Shown here: one piece after another, positions 1 to 8,490 of the stretch | How positions within the stretch are numbered: the first letter of the stretch is position 1 | Layout of the letters: each line of letters opens with the position of its first letter | Assembly: GCF_000504205.1 (NCBI RefSeq) | Contig: NZ_AZAJ01000001.1 | Span: forward strand, 1,524,879-1,588,878 | Length of the DNA stretch: 64,000 nucleotides | Direction of reading: 5' to 3' | Origin: Methanolobus tindarius DSM 2278 | GTDB lineage: Archaea; Halobacteriota; Methanosarcinia; Methanosarcinales; Methanosarcinaceae | Made by a program: the position numbers and the translations under genes | Notes under the pieces: model-generated | The model's database searches: none | What the model was told of the DNA's origin: nothing | What the model saw: the letters and a program-made list of their open reading frames with translations, nothing else

Positions 1-756
1 TTCTTGTGAATCAAAAATCACTGTTTTTGTTACTTCAATGAATTTCTTCTCTCCTTCCTGATCAATGAAATCCATTGTTTCACGTATAGTTTCACCTGTG
101 GTGATAGCTTCCTGATCAAGCTCAAAAAATTTGTCTGCAATATTTTGTGGAAAAAGTTGTTTATCTGTTTTACCTATAATTTCAGAGCTGGAAAGATTGG
201 TAAATTTTTCAAATGCTTTATTGCAGATTACAGCCTGTCCCAATTTGTTTTTAAAATACACTACCGATGGAATTGATCTTACCAACGAATCAAAAGTAAT
301 ATGAGTTTGTTCATCTTCATTCTGAAAACTGCAAAAAAAGTTTGAACTTTCAAATCTGGCAAATTCTGTAATATAACTTAAATCTCCAGTAGTTAAATCT
401 CCGGTTGAACTATAATTAAAAGATGATTGCAGACAAATGTATTTGTCTTTCTGATCCAGATAAGCATTATATCCGAATGAATCATCTTTACGTGAAATAG
501 TTTCAGGACAATTTTCACAGGGATTTGATTTTCCAAATATCTGAAAACATTTTTTTGTTTTTTCTTCTCCGGGATTAAAACCTGACAATATTAATCCAGC
601 ATGGTTTAAAAAAAGAATATTGTAATTCTTATCATATATACCAATTAAATGAGGAAATGAATTTAATAATGATTTAAGTATTAGATTATTTTCTATATCT
701 GTTTCTATAGATCCTAGTTTTGACTGGATTGTTGCATTTTCGGTTTCAATTAACAT
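1..756 (-). CDS. PAS-domain sensor protein, partial (C-terminus outside the window)
   Basis: An open frame reads leftward from ATG at 756 and runs off the window edge without a stop, giving 252 residues. The start has GGTGA just upstream. Two PAS-like segments are visible. The first (about residues 25-80) contains a CFQIFGKSNPCENCP cysteine motif common in PAS_4-type domains. The second (about residues 155-252) has the typical run of SIPSVVYFKNKLGQAVICNKAF and then EIIGKTDKQLFP. No membrane segment is seen in this part. The missing C-terminus would decide whether it is a histidine kinase or a kinase-less sensor. It points away from the origin region and shares no operon with other genes here. 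Sensor role confident; output unknown. Confidence 0.75.
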   Translation of the reverse strand, partial: MLIETENATIQSKLGSIETDIENNLILKSLLNSFPHLIGIYDKNYNILFLNHAGLILSGFNPGEEKTKKCFQIFGKSNPCENCPETISRKDDSFGYNAYLDQKDKYICLQSSFNYSSTGDLTTGDLSYITEFARFESSNFFCSFQNEDEQTHITFDSLVRSIPSVVYFKNKLGQAVICNKAFEKFTNLSSSEIIGKTDKQLFPQNIADKFFELDQEAITTGETIRETMDFIDQEGEKKFIEVTKTVIFDSQE

Positions 757-955
757 TACCCTTGTCACCACACAGTTTCTATTAAGACTATATTTCTTTT
801 ATTCTATATATCTATTTATAGAAAAATAAAACTATTTTAAGACTGTTTATTGATGATATAATTTAATGGATGATATTTAATTTGACAAAGTCAAGTATCA
901 AATTTTAAATATTGATATTTTTTTCTTAGATTTTAACAGATTTTTAGATAAGATA

Positions 956-984
956 GTCACCCCATGGTTTCCACTGGAGTTTGG
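956..984 (-). repeat. Origin recognition box 1
   Basis: Read on the minus strand it is CTCCAGTGGAAAC followed by CATGGGGT. This is the copy closest to the general archaeal ORB pattern. It is inverted relative to the boxes right of the A/T-rich core. Confidence 0.75.
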
Positions 985-1037
985 TTTTCGAATTCCGGAT
1001 TTTTTGGGATTTTTATTAAATCAATTTTATTAATGAG

Positions 1038-1067
1038 TGCAACCCCATGATTTCTACTGGAGTTTTT
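1038..1067 (-). repeat. Origin recognition box 2
   Basis: Minus-strand CTCCAGTAGAAATCATGGGG, followed by TTGC. It has the same orientation as box 1 and borders the A/T-rich core on its left side. Confidence 0.7.
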
Positions 1068-1266
1068 AAATTTCATTCTATTTTTGGAAATTCAATCAAC
1101 TTTATACCAACTTCAGATGTTTTTAAGTTTAATTATTAAATTAATCTTAAAAATTTTAATTAAAATTAACTTAAACTTCAGAAAAGCTTATATAGTAATA
1201 TATTGATACATACACTGCCATCTTTTTTTATTAAATTTTAAAAAAGATAGTCATATCTTTTTTTTG

Positions 1267-1294
1267 GCTTCCAGACGAAATCATAGGGTCACTG
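1267..1294 (+). repeat. Origin recognition box 3
   Basis: Plus-strand CTTCCAGACGAAATCATAGG, then GTCACTG. It is the most diverged of the three right-hand boxes, but it keeps TTCCAG, GAAA and a G-string at the usual spacing. Confidence 0.6.
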
Positions 1295-1304
1295 TCTTTT
1301 ATAA

Positions 1305-1332
1305 ACCTTCCAGTTGAAACAAAGGGGTTTAC
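1305..1332 (+). repeat. Origin recognition box 4
   Basis: Plus-strand CTTCCAGTTGAAACAAAGGG, then GTTTAC. Only about 10 bp separate it from box 3. A half-site (CTTCCATATGAAACTC) follows directly at about 1332-1347. Confidence 0.75.
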
Positions 1333-1431
1333 TTCCATATGAAACTCTTTTCTTTATATCCTTTTGAATTTGCAAATCGTTAACAAAGTATACTGATGCT
1401 TTTTTACGTTCATGTTTGTTATTTTATATAA

Positions 1432-1460
1432 ATCTCCAATTGAAACAAAGGGGTCTAAAC
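1432..1460 (+). repeat. Origin recognition box 5
   Basis: Plus-strand TCTCCAATTGAAACAAAGGG, then GTCTAAACC. It shares GAAACAAAGGGGT with box 4 and is the box closest to orc1. Confidence 0.7.
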
Positions 1461-1666
1461 CATAAACATTAATAACCACCACTTCCATTGTATCCTTTGG
1501 AATTGAGAGAGGAAATCCAGTCAATCATTTCAAGTTAACAATTTGTTTCCCAGTTTTATATTAAGATCCAAATTGATTTTGATTTGTTTTTGATTGGTAG
1601 TTCTTATCCATAACAACAGATGTTTGAGTACAGTTTGTAAGTTAAAGGATAGGGTGAAATAAGTAA

Positions 1667-2902
1667 ATGCAAAGTAAATCATTAGATGGCCTGTTCCAGG
1701 AATTACTGGAAAATGAACCTATTTTTAAAAACAAAGAGGTTTTAAGACATTCATACACTCCTGATTCGCTTGTCCACCGTGACGATCAAATCAATAGCCT
1801 TGCTTCTATTCTTGTTTCAGCACTCAGGGGAGATACACCTTCTAACATTCTTATTTACGGAAAAACAGGTACAGGAAAAACAGCTGTTACAAGACATGTT
1901 GGAATTGAGCTTGAAAGAAAAGGCGAGTCTCTGGGACTTTCATGTAAAGTTGTCTACCTTAATTGTGAAGTAATCGACACGCAGTATAGACTTCTTGCAA
2001 ATCTCACAAGACAGTTTGGTGAAGACGTCCCGATGACCGGATGGCCTACTGACCAGGTCTTCTTCAAATTCAAGGAAACAATCGATAATGAAAGACAGGT
2101 TGTTATTATTATTCTGGACGAAATTGATAAGCTGATAAAAAAAGGCGATGATGTTCTTTACAATCTTTCAAGAATCAACACAGATCTTGAAAAGGCAAAA
2201 GTCAGTATGATTGGCGTTTCCAACGACCTCAAATTTACAGAATTCCTTGATCCAAGAGTAAAGAGTTCACTTGGAGAAGAAGAAATTATTTTCCCACCAT
2301 ACGATGCTGATCAGATTAGTGATATCCTGCATGAGAGAGCCCAGATTGCTTACAAGCCAGATGCACTGGATGAAATGGTAATTCCACTTTGTGCTGCTTT
2401 TGCAGCTCAGGAACATGGTGATGCGAGACGCGCTCTTGACCTTCTCAGGGTTGCAGGGGAAATTGCAGAACGGGAAAATAAATCACGTGTTGAGGAACAG
2501 CATGTAAAAGGCGCTCAGGAAAAGATTGAGATTGATCGCGTCATCGAAGTTGTGCGCACGCTTCCCACACAATCAAAGCTTGCACTCTACAGTGTAATGC
2601 TTCTGAGAAACAATGGTTACAAGAATGTTACAACCGGAGAAGTCTACAATGTGTATCGTCAGCTCTGTCTTCAGGTGGATATGGATATTTTAACACAGCG
2701 CAGGGTAACGGATCTCATGTCAGAGCTTGATATGCTTGGTATTGTCAATGCAGTTGTCGTCAGCAAAGGAAGATACGGCAGGACAAAAGAAATAGTATTA
2801 AGTGTCCCTATAAACAGTACGAAAAAAGTATTGTTTGAGGATTACAGGCTTAAACCACTTGAGTTCTTCAAACCTGTTCTCACAACACAGTTGCATCTTT
2901 AA
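1667..2902 (+). CDS. orc1: Orc1/Cdc6 origin recognition and initiator ATPase
   Basis: A 411-residue AAA+ protein of normal length for archaeal Orc1/Cdc6. Walker A is GKTGTGKT at residues 65-72. Walker B is IIILDEID ending near residue 154. A sensor-1 region (MIGVSNDLKF) and an arginine-rich GDARRALDLL segment (about 250-260) follow. The C-terminal third has winged-helix character, with TGEVYNVYRQLC then VTDLMSELDMLGIV. It is expected to bind the boxes at 956-1460 and help load the MCM helicase. The ATG has GGGTGA a few bases upstream. The gene is monocistronic, with a hairpin terminator overlapping its stop codon. Confidence 0.96.
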   Translation: MQSKSLDGLFQELLENEPIFKNKEVLRHSYTPDSLVHRDDQINSLASILVSALRGDTPSNILIYGKTGTGKTAVTRHVGIELERKGESLGLSCKVVYLNCEVIDTQYRLLANLTRQFGEDVPMTGWPTDQVFFKFKETIDNERQVVIIILDEIDKLIKKGDDVLYNLSRINTDLEKAKVSMIGVSNDLKFTEFLDPRVKSSLGEEEIIFPPYDADQISDILHERAQIAYKPDALDEMVIPLCAAFAAQEHGDARRALDLLRVAGEIAERENKSRVEEQHVKGAQEKIEIDRVIEVVRTLPTQSKLALYSVMLLRNNGYKNVTTGEVYNVYRQLCLQVDMDILTQRRVTDLMSELDMLGIVNAVVVSKGRYGRTKEIVLSVPINSTKKVLFEDYRLKPLEFFKPVLTTQLHL

Positions 2903-2937
2903 ACTTAAATTCAGGTTTAAAGATTACAACTTTTTTA
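2895..2937 (+). terminator. Terminator of orc1
   Basis: A perfect 10-bp inverted repeat (ATCTTTAAAC at 2895-2904 and GTTTAAAGAT at 2915-2924) includes the orc1 stop codon and is followed by a T-rich stretch. Confidence 0.65.
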
Positions 2938-3004
2938 TTCTTAACTTTTAAATCTAATTTTTGTATTTTAATTTGCAGCTTTCTAGCATTTGGCTTTATT
3001 TTAG

Positions 3005-3571
3005 TCAGAAACCAGGAAGTAGCAGTCTCAGATATCCAATATATGGAACTCTGTAACGTGCAACGCCAATTACCCAGTCTTCCTTAACAGGCATCAGGTA
3101 ACTGACTTGTCCCTGTTGATCATAGTATTTGTTGGTAATTTGGTTGTCACCTTTTGTAATGTAACCGGCATAAGGCGCAGCAGGACCACCATCCCACATA
3201 GGCTCTCCTTCTTCAACGTAATACATAGCCCTGTGAATAATCGGGGTCACACCTTCCTGTCCGTATGGTTTATAAAGTATTACATTACCGTATTTTTCGA
3301 AGGTAGTGTAATTATCGTTATTCATGCCTTCTTCATAAGTGACAATTTCAGTCCTGTCGATGCTCTGGATGAATATGATATCACCGATATTCATATGTGG
3401 TTCCATGCTTCCGGATTCCACTGCAACCATAGGTGTCCACATACCGAAAACAATCTGAGAGAAAGTTGCAAATACCAATACGGCTAACAGAACAGTCAGA
3501 ATGTCCCGGGCAAGCGAAACAAAGAAATTGTCACTTTCTTTGAAAACATGGTAGGTTTCTTTTAAATTCAT
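3005..3571 (-). CDS. Signal peptidase I (archaeal/ER type, S26B)
   Basis: A 188-residue membrane protease that removes signal peptides from secreted proteins. One N-terminal membrane segment (about 20-45) is followed by the catalytic serine box ESGSMEPHM (Ser55). The sequence DIIFIQS lies downstream and the box containing His113 is IIHRAMYY. A GDNQ box near 140-143 is typical of the family. The catalytic base position is histidine rather than lysine, which marks the archaeal/ER-type enzyme. A second hydrophobic stretch lies at the very C-terminus. It is divergent from polB, with 148 bp between the two starts. Confidence 0.92.
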   Translation of the reverse strand: MNLKETYHVFKESDNFFVSLARDILTVLLAVLVFATFSQIVFGMWTPMVAVESGSMEPHMNIGDIIFIQSIDRTEIVTYEEGMNNDNYTTFEKYGNVILYKPYGQEGVTPIIHRAMYYVEEGEPMWDGGPAAPYAGYITKGDNQITNKYYDQQGQVSYLMPVKEDWVIGVARYRVPYIGYLRLLLPGF

Positions 3572-3719
3572 ATTCTTACCTGTCTTCCGTCCAAATCAAT
3601 GAAAGAATCTATTAATGAGTATGGAATATAATTGCAAAAATAAAATGTTTCCCCCTTATAAAACATTTTTCAAATTTTTATTGTAAAATAAGCTGTACTT
3701 AAATCCAAATTGTATCACC
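3572..3719. promoter_or_regulatory. Divergent promoter region, signal peptidase / polB
   Basis: The A/T-rich gap contains CCCTTATAAAACAT at about 3654-3667, a good TATA-box candidate for the rightward polB gene. No convincing Shine-Dalgarno precedes the polB ATG at 3720 (the bases before it read TATCACC), so that mRNA may be translated with a non-SD or short leader. Confidence 0.45.
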
Positions 3720-5318
3720 ATGAATGAAATTGATGTGCTTACAGCCTTTATTGAAGAAGGCTATCAGATAAGTCCTGAAGCAGTGGACCTTATATGTTCT
3801 CATTGTTCCCCCGGGGAACTTGTGGCTTACGTACTTGAACACATAGATCTTTCTGTGCTTGTTATTGATGTCGAACACATTGATCTGGAAAGTTTCAATT
3901 CATCACTTCATGTAAATGAAGAGACATTTAAGTTATCAGAAGAACTTTCTCCTGAACTGGAAAAATCCTACAATTACAATGATTCTCATGATACAAATGG
4001 TTCTTATGATTCATATTCATCCTACCAGACATCTCCAATATCAGGTTTCAAGAGTAATTACTGTAATGTTGACAGTCCAATTTCCATACTTTCTGATATT
4101 ACCGACAATTCAACGTGTGTCGGTGAGTACATGGAATTTGTTCAGTTTTTCAGGAACAGGTATACAAGACTTAGTGATATCATACGCGGCAGGATAACAG
4201 CCCGACCTATTGAGAGTCTGAAAAAAGGCAAAGGAACTAACTTCAGAGGAAGCCGCGAAGCAGGGGAAGTTTCTATAATAGGCATGATCTCTGATATGAA
4301 AAGCACCAGTAATGGTCATAAGATTCTTGAGGTCGAAGACCCCACAGGCTCATTTTCAGTCCTTATACGCTCTGCTGACAAAGATCTTTTTGAGCAGGCC
4401 AGCCATTTTGTTCTGGATGAGGTTGTGGGGTTCACAGGAACTCTCACAAATGACGGCAACTTAATGATAGCACAGAAAGTCACGCTTCCGGACCTTCCTG
4501 CGGTAAATCCAAAAAAGACCGGAAGCTTTGGAAAAGCAGTTCTCACATCTGATATCCACATAGGAAGCAACACTTTCCTTGAAGAACCATGGGAACGTTT
4601 CCTTGATTTCCTCAATGGGGATACTGATAACGAAGCCCTGCTGGAGATTTCTAAGGAAATACGTTATCTTCTTGTTGCAGGTGATCTTGTGGATGGAGTT
4701 GGCATTTATCCGGGACAGGAAAATGAGCTTTCCATCATGGATGTATACGACCAGTACAAAAAAGCCGGTGAATACTTCCACATGATCCCAAAACACATCA
4801 AGATAATTATTTCTCCTGGAAACCATGATGCAGTTCGCCAGGCAGAGCCACAGCCAAGACTTCCTGAATGCATCAGGGACTATTTCCCTGAGAATGTTAC
4901 ATTCGTAGGAAATCCATCTATTGTTGATCTTGATGGTGTAAAAGTGATGCTCTACCACGGGCGTTCAATTGATGATCTGGTGTCTTCAGTTCCAGGTGTG
5001 TCATATACTGAACCCACAAAAGCAATGGTAGAAATGATGAAATTCAGGCACCTTTCACCAATTTATGGAAGCCGTGTTTCCATTGCACCTGAAAAGAAGG
5101 ATTATTTTGTTATTGGAAATGTACCTGATATACTGCATTGCGGCCATGTGCATACCATTGGTGTGGAATGGTACAAGAATGCCCTGCTGATAAATTCAGG
5201 AACATGGCAGGACCAGACTGAGTTTCAGAAAAGAGTAAATGTTGTACCGACACCTGCACAGGTGCCGGTGGTTGATCTTGAAACACTGAAGACCACTATT
5301 CTAAAGTTTAATGAATGA
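3720..5318 (+). CDS. polB: DNA polymerase D (PolII) small subunit DP1
   Basis: A 532-residue exonuclease subunit of the archaeal D-family replicative polymerase. The N-terminal region is followed by a low-complexity linker rich in Ser, Tyr, Asn and Asp (about residues 80-105). An OB-fold segment follows (VSIIGMISDMK, then ILEVEDPTGSF). The C-terminal calcineurin-like phosphoesterase core has every metal-ligand box: SDIHIGS, GDLVDG, GNHDA, YHGRS and CGHVHT. It would act with the DP2 large subunit, which is not in this window. Its closeness to orc1 and the putative origin matches arrangements in other archaea. Confidence 0.95.
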   Translation: MNEIDVLTAFIEEGYQISPEAVDLICSHCSPGELVAYVLEHIDLSVLVIDVEHIDLESFNSSLHVNEETFKLSEELSPELEKSYNYNDSHDTNGSYDSYSSYQTSPISGFKSNYCNVDSPISILSDITDNSTCVGEYMEFVQFFRNRYTRLSDIIRGRITARPIESLKKGKGTNFRGSREAGEVSIIGMISDMKSTSNGHKILEVEDPTGSFSVLIRSADKDLFEQASHFVLDEVVGFTGTLTNDGNLMIAQKVTLPDLPAVNPKKTGSFGKAVLTSDIHIGSNTFLEEPWERFLDFLNGDTDNEALLEISKEIRYLLVAGDLVDGVGIYPGQENELSIMDVYDQYKKAGEYFHMIPKHIKIIISPGNHDAVRQAEPQPRLPECIRDYFPENVTFVGNPSIVDLDGVKVMLYHGRSIDDLVSSVPGVSYTEPTKAMVEMMKFRHLSPIYGSRVSIAPEKKDYFVIGNVPDILHCGHVHTIGVEWYKNALLINSGTWQDQTEFQKRVNVVPTPAQVPVVDLETLKTTILKFNE

Positions 5319-5410
5319 AGTCATTTCTATTTTTGCAAAATTGAACATGTAAAATCAATTTAGACAATTATTTATATTACAACTCAGATGCTATTTTTGG
5401 GGTGTTTTAA
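5319..5410 (+). promoter_or_regulatory. Promoter and SD of the EVE/PUA-like gene
   Basis: A TATA-like ATTTATATTA lies around 5369-5378. A GGGGTG Shine-Dalgarno lies seven bases before the ATG at 5411. Confidence 0.4.
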
Positions 5411-5968
5411 ATGAAATCCAAAAATTGTTGGGTTATAGCTTTAGGAGAACAATCATTTTTTTGGGAAGAGTGCAGAAAAGGAAACTTCATCGTTATTGGA
5501 TGGGGTAAATATGGAGACCCTAGTAAGTATCATACTTATGAAGAACTAAAAGAACATTTGATAAATTTGGATTTTAGTGATATGACACCGATAAAAATTG
5601 GTAACATGGCCTCTCAGATTTGGAAATTTACAAAAATAATGGATGAAAAAGACATTGTTATTGTCAGAAGGGGCCAGAGTAGGATACTGGAAATAGGAAA
5701 AGTCAAAAGTAAGCAATATTATGATTCTGCAAAATTGTCTTATGAAATCAAAAGTGAATATTACAGTCCAAATATTGATGACTATAAAAATGCATATTCA
5801 ACTATCAGAGATGTAACATGGTTGGCCAATTTTCCACCAGAAGGAATTGAGGTTTCAAAACATCAAGATTGGATTAGGACTCTTATAGAAATTAAAGATG
5901 AGAAGCTGAAAATACTTTTGTCTGAACTCGAAAACTATGATATTTCACTTGATGTTTTGAATGAATAA
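5411..5968 (+). CDS. EVE/PUA-superfamily-like protein
   Basis: A 185-residue soluble protein. The N-terminal part (WVIALGEQSFFW, then IVIGWGKYGD) and the next segment (QIWKFTKIMDEKDIVIVRRG, then EIGKV at about 99-103) match the layout of EVE/PUA-like domains found at the N-terminus of some McrB-type and other restriction proteins, where they read modified bases. No nuclease or ATPase domain is present and no restriction gene is adjacent. The C-terminal half (about 110-185) is unassigned. It has its own promoter and ends just before an ORB-like site. Domain assignment is by pattern only; the biological role is unknown. Confidence 0.6.
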   Translation: MKSKNCWVIALGEQSFFWEECRKGNFIVIGWGKYGDPSKYHTYEELKEHLINLDFSDMTPIKIGNMASQIWKFTKIMDEKDIVIVRRGQSRILEIGKVKSKQYYDSAKLSYEIKSEYYSPNIDDYKNAYSTIRDVTWLANFPPEGIEVSKHQDWIRTLIEIKDEKLKILLSELENYDISLDVLNE

Positions 5969-5976
5969 TTTCTAAT

Positions 5977-6002
5977 CCCTTTGTTTCTAGTGGAACTTCA
6001 AA
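5977..6002 (-). repeat. Isolated ORB-like site
   Basis: Minus-strand TTCCACTAGAAACAAAGGG matches the pattern of boxes 4 and 5 at the origin. It lies about 4.5 kb from them, between the convergent stops of the EVE-like gene and ramA. Confidence 0.5.
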
Positions 6003-6025
6003 TTAATTTGAATAATCTTATTTGA

Positions 6026-7651
6026 TCATTCTTCCTTAATCTTCAGCAATGAATGATTCATTGTCTGCTCAGGACAGATTGTCACACAGCGCCTGCAACT
6101 TGTGCCAAGACAGTGCTGACTGTCGATATTGACAATTCTTGCACCGTTTTCTTCAATTATTTCCAGTGCATCCTCAGGACATTCTTCCACGCATTCATGG
6201 CAGAGTATACATTTCTCAACCGGAGCTTCAAGTGTGATTCCTATATCCTTTACAATATCAAGGCCAAGGTAACCAACGTCATCGATATCCCTGGAAACTC
6301 TTCTTTCGATTTCAACTTTTTCAAGATCCTGCGGGAATACAGGAATACCATACATTTCCAGCATCTGAGCGTACATCTCTGCAGGCATTCCCTGCTGCCA
6401 GGTTGATAGTTCGCAGACATAGATATCCTTAAAAGTATCACTTGTTGCCATCATCAGGTGGTCTGCATGTATCTTTTTTGCAACTGCAATAACCTCATCC
6501 AGCTTTGAAACATCGATTGCAATCTTCCTTGCCAATCCGATTGAAGTGTTACCGAATTGGATAATTCCTCTTGAAAAACCAGGAACAGAACCGATGTGTC
6601 TTGCTTTATCAGCATCCACATACGTGCCAGTTGCACCTGACATGTATGAATACCTGAGATCCTCATATTTAAGTCCCGATTCAACCATAAGTGTCATGTG
6701 AGCGGCACGGATTGCTCCGATTGCCTTACCTACTTCCTCGACATCCTGGTCGGTGATAACTATTCCCTCACCAAGTATCAGTTTTCTATTGGGTAACTGC
6801 GGAAGTTTCTCGATAATTCCTTCCTTGATTGCAAGTGCCATTGTAGAAATAACACCTGTACCGGTGATACCTTTTGGAACAAGATCTCCTTCTTCTATTG
6901 TTTCACCACTTACCGGATCAACAAGAGGACCCTTACCTGAAGTCATTGTTTCATCAAGAACAGTGAGCCTCCAGTGTCCATTTTCCACGTTAATATCACT
7001 GATTGCTCCAGGACCTGCAAGCATTCCACAAGCAATTCCCTGTCCTTCGATTGCAGGACCTGCGGCTGCACTTGCAGTTATTATTCTTTCACCGATCTTC
7101 AGTGCCATTTCGGCATTGGTGCCGTAATCAGTGACAAGACAGGGTTCTGCCTGGTGAATGAAATCTGTTTCAAGCATCATTGCAAGGGCATCTGCACCAA
7201 TCTCGTGTTTGATTGCCGGTGGAATAACTATTTCACAATTATCCATTGGATATATATCTGCAAAAATCTCGTTTGCAGGGAATATCCTTGCATCCCTTTT
7301 CACATCTTTAACACCAAGTGATGCCTGTTTGTTTTCACCTGCATACGCAAGATCCCTGATCTCCATATTCTGGAAAAGTGAGAGTTGTATTGGATTACCG
7401 CAGACAGCTATTCTCTGTATCTTTTCAGGTTCAACATCGAACTTTTCAAGTATCTCTTTGACAGTTTCGATGATAAGCCCGTGAGCCACATCCGTTCCGG
7501 TGCCCATTGCAAAGTCGAGGTGGTCCATTACATTTCCACCAGGAAGCGGGTGTCCCATTGTGATTACAGTCTTTACAGTTTCCTGTTTCTCAAGATCGAT
7601 AAGTTGTGACCTGAAACCACTGGTTCCAAGGTCAAGGGAAATCACATACAT
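6026..7651 (-). CDS. ramA: RamA, ATP-dependent reductive activator of methylamine corrinoid proteins
   Basis: A 541-residue iron-sulfur ASKHA protein. RamA reduces Co(II) to Co(I) in MtmC, MtbC and MttC at the expense of ATP. The N-terminal ATPase phosphate motif is SLDLGTSGF (about 5-13). The central domain has DYGTNAEMAL near 170-180, and the C-terminus carries two [4Fe-4S] motifs: Cys481/484/487/491 and Cys514/519/522/526. Length and layout match the enzyme described in Methanosarcina barkeri. It is the last gene of the leftward pylS-pylB-pylC-pylD-ramA series, 51 bp after pylD, so it is probably co-expressed with them. The ATG has GGAG about 11 bases upstream. Confidence 0.96.
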   Translation of the reverse strand: MYVISLDLGTSGFRSQLIDLEKQETVKTVITMGHPLPGGNVMDHLDFAMGTGTDVAHGLIIETVKEILEKFDVEPEKIQRIAVCGNPIQLSLFQNMEIRDLAYAGENKQASLGVKDVKRDARIFPANEIFADIYPMDNCEIVIPPAIKHEIGADALAMMLETDFIHQAEPCLVTDYGTNAEMALKIGERIITASAAAGPAIEGQGIACGMLAGPGAISDINVENGHWRLTVLDETMTSGKGPLVDPVSGETIEEGDLVPKGITGTGVISTMALAIKEGIIEKLPQLPNRKLILGEGIVITDQDVEEVGKAIGAIRAAHMTLMVESGLKYEDLRYSYMSGATGTYVDADKARHIGSVPGFSRGIIQFGNTSIGLARKIAIDVSKLDEVIAVAKKIHADHLMMATSDTFKDIYVCELSTWQQGMPAEMYAQMLEMYGIPVFPQDLEKVEIERRVSRDIDDVGYLGLDIVKDIGITLEAPVEKCILCHECVEECPEDALEIIEENGARIVNIDSQHCLGTSCRRCVTICPEQTMNHSLLKIKEE

Positions 7652-7702
7652 ATTCTCAGCACTCCAATTTCAATTTAGACTTTTAAATTTAGACTTACAC
7701 TT

Positions 7703-8488
7703 TCAGTTCTGTATCACAGAATACAACATTGAAGCCACACCGATTGCAAGTGGCTCCATCACAAGGTCAACATGATACTTCTGCCCAATTTCAGGTGGAA
7801 GTCCGCAGGGAATTCCCGGAGTTGAGACAAGACATCTCTCCTCGATCATACCTTCTGATATGGTATTTGCATTGGGTGTTGCCTCAAAGACCATTGAGAA
7901 CTTTTTCCTGTCATCACTGCAATAGGGCTTGATCCCAAGTTCATCCACAGCCTTCTGCAGAAATTCCTTGTTTGGATCACATGCATAGACATTAAATCCC
8001 TTGTTCACAAGGTGACAGGCTCCTGCATAACCAACTCTTCCGAGTCCGATAACAAGTATATCTTTTGACTTTGCTTCCTGGAATCTTGATGCAATGTCAG
8101 CATATATCACACCTGTAGCAACGTGGTTGCTCACTATTTTCTCATTTCTCAGGTTGTGAGCGGTGAAGATGTGGTCATCTGCCATCATTATGATATCAGC
8201 ACCCTCAGAAACAGCTTCATAATAACCTGTGACATCGGGGTGTTCTGTCACAAATCCTTCAAAACCGAAATACTGGACTATGAACAGGAGTGATGATGTG
8301 AAAGTACTGATGATACCATTGCCGGCAGTTATTGGAATAATAGCTACTTTTTCAGAACCAGGTTCTGTACCGTATAATGCGGAGCATATACCTTTGATAT
8401 CAAGACCTGTAATCCTTTTTGCCATCTCATCATTCTCTTCAAGTTGCATTGAAAGGTTTTCAAGGTCTTCCGGTGTTAAAAGTGCCAT
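7703..8488 (-). CDS. pylD: Pyrrolysine biosynthesis protein PylD
   Basis: A 261-residue dehydrogenase-like enzyme that converts 3-methyl-D-ornithyl-N6-lysine to pyrrolysine by oxidation and ring closure. A Rossmann dinucleotide motif is visible (ILVIGLGRVGYAGACHL, about residues 145-161), followed by a basic/acidic region that fits NAD binding. Length is as expected. It starts 2 bp after the pylC stop with a strong GGAGG, so translation is probably coupled. It is the fourth gene of the operon. Confidence 0.96.
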   Translation of the reverse strand: MALLTPEDLENLSMQLEENDEMAKRITGLDIKGICSALYGTEPGSEKVAIIPITAGNGIISTFTSSLLFIVQYFGFEGFVTEHPDVTGYYEAVSEGADIIMMADDHIFTAHNLRNEKIVSNHVATGVIYADIASRFQEAKSKDILVIGLGRVGYAGACHLVNKGFNVYACDPNKEFLQKAVDELGIKPYCSDDRKKFSMVFEATPNANTISEGMIEERCLVSTPGIPCGLPPEIGQKYHVDLVMEPLAIGVASMLYSVIQN

Positions 8489-8490
8489 TT

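Larger units (their letters stand above)
920..1500. other. oriC: Probable chromosomal replication origin (oriC) next to orc1/cdc6
   Basis: The gene-free stretch from 757 to 1666 holds at least five copies of a motif close to the archaeal origin recognition box (a CTCCAGTGGAAAC-like core followed by a GGGGT string). Two copies (956-984, 1038-1067) are on the minus strand and three (1267-1294, 1305-1332, 1432-1460) on the plus strand. They flank a very A/T-rich core at about 1070-1260 that could be the unwinding element. The G-strings on both sides point away from the core. Orc1/Cdc6 is encoded immediately downstream, and the replicative polymerase subunit DP1 is two genes further, an arrangement known from other archaeal origins. 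Origin activity itself is inferred. Confidence 0.8.
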
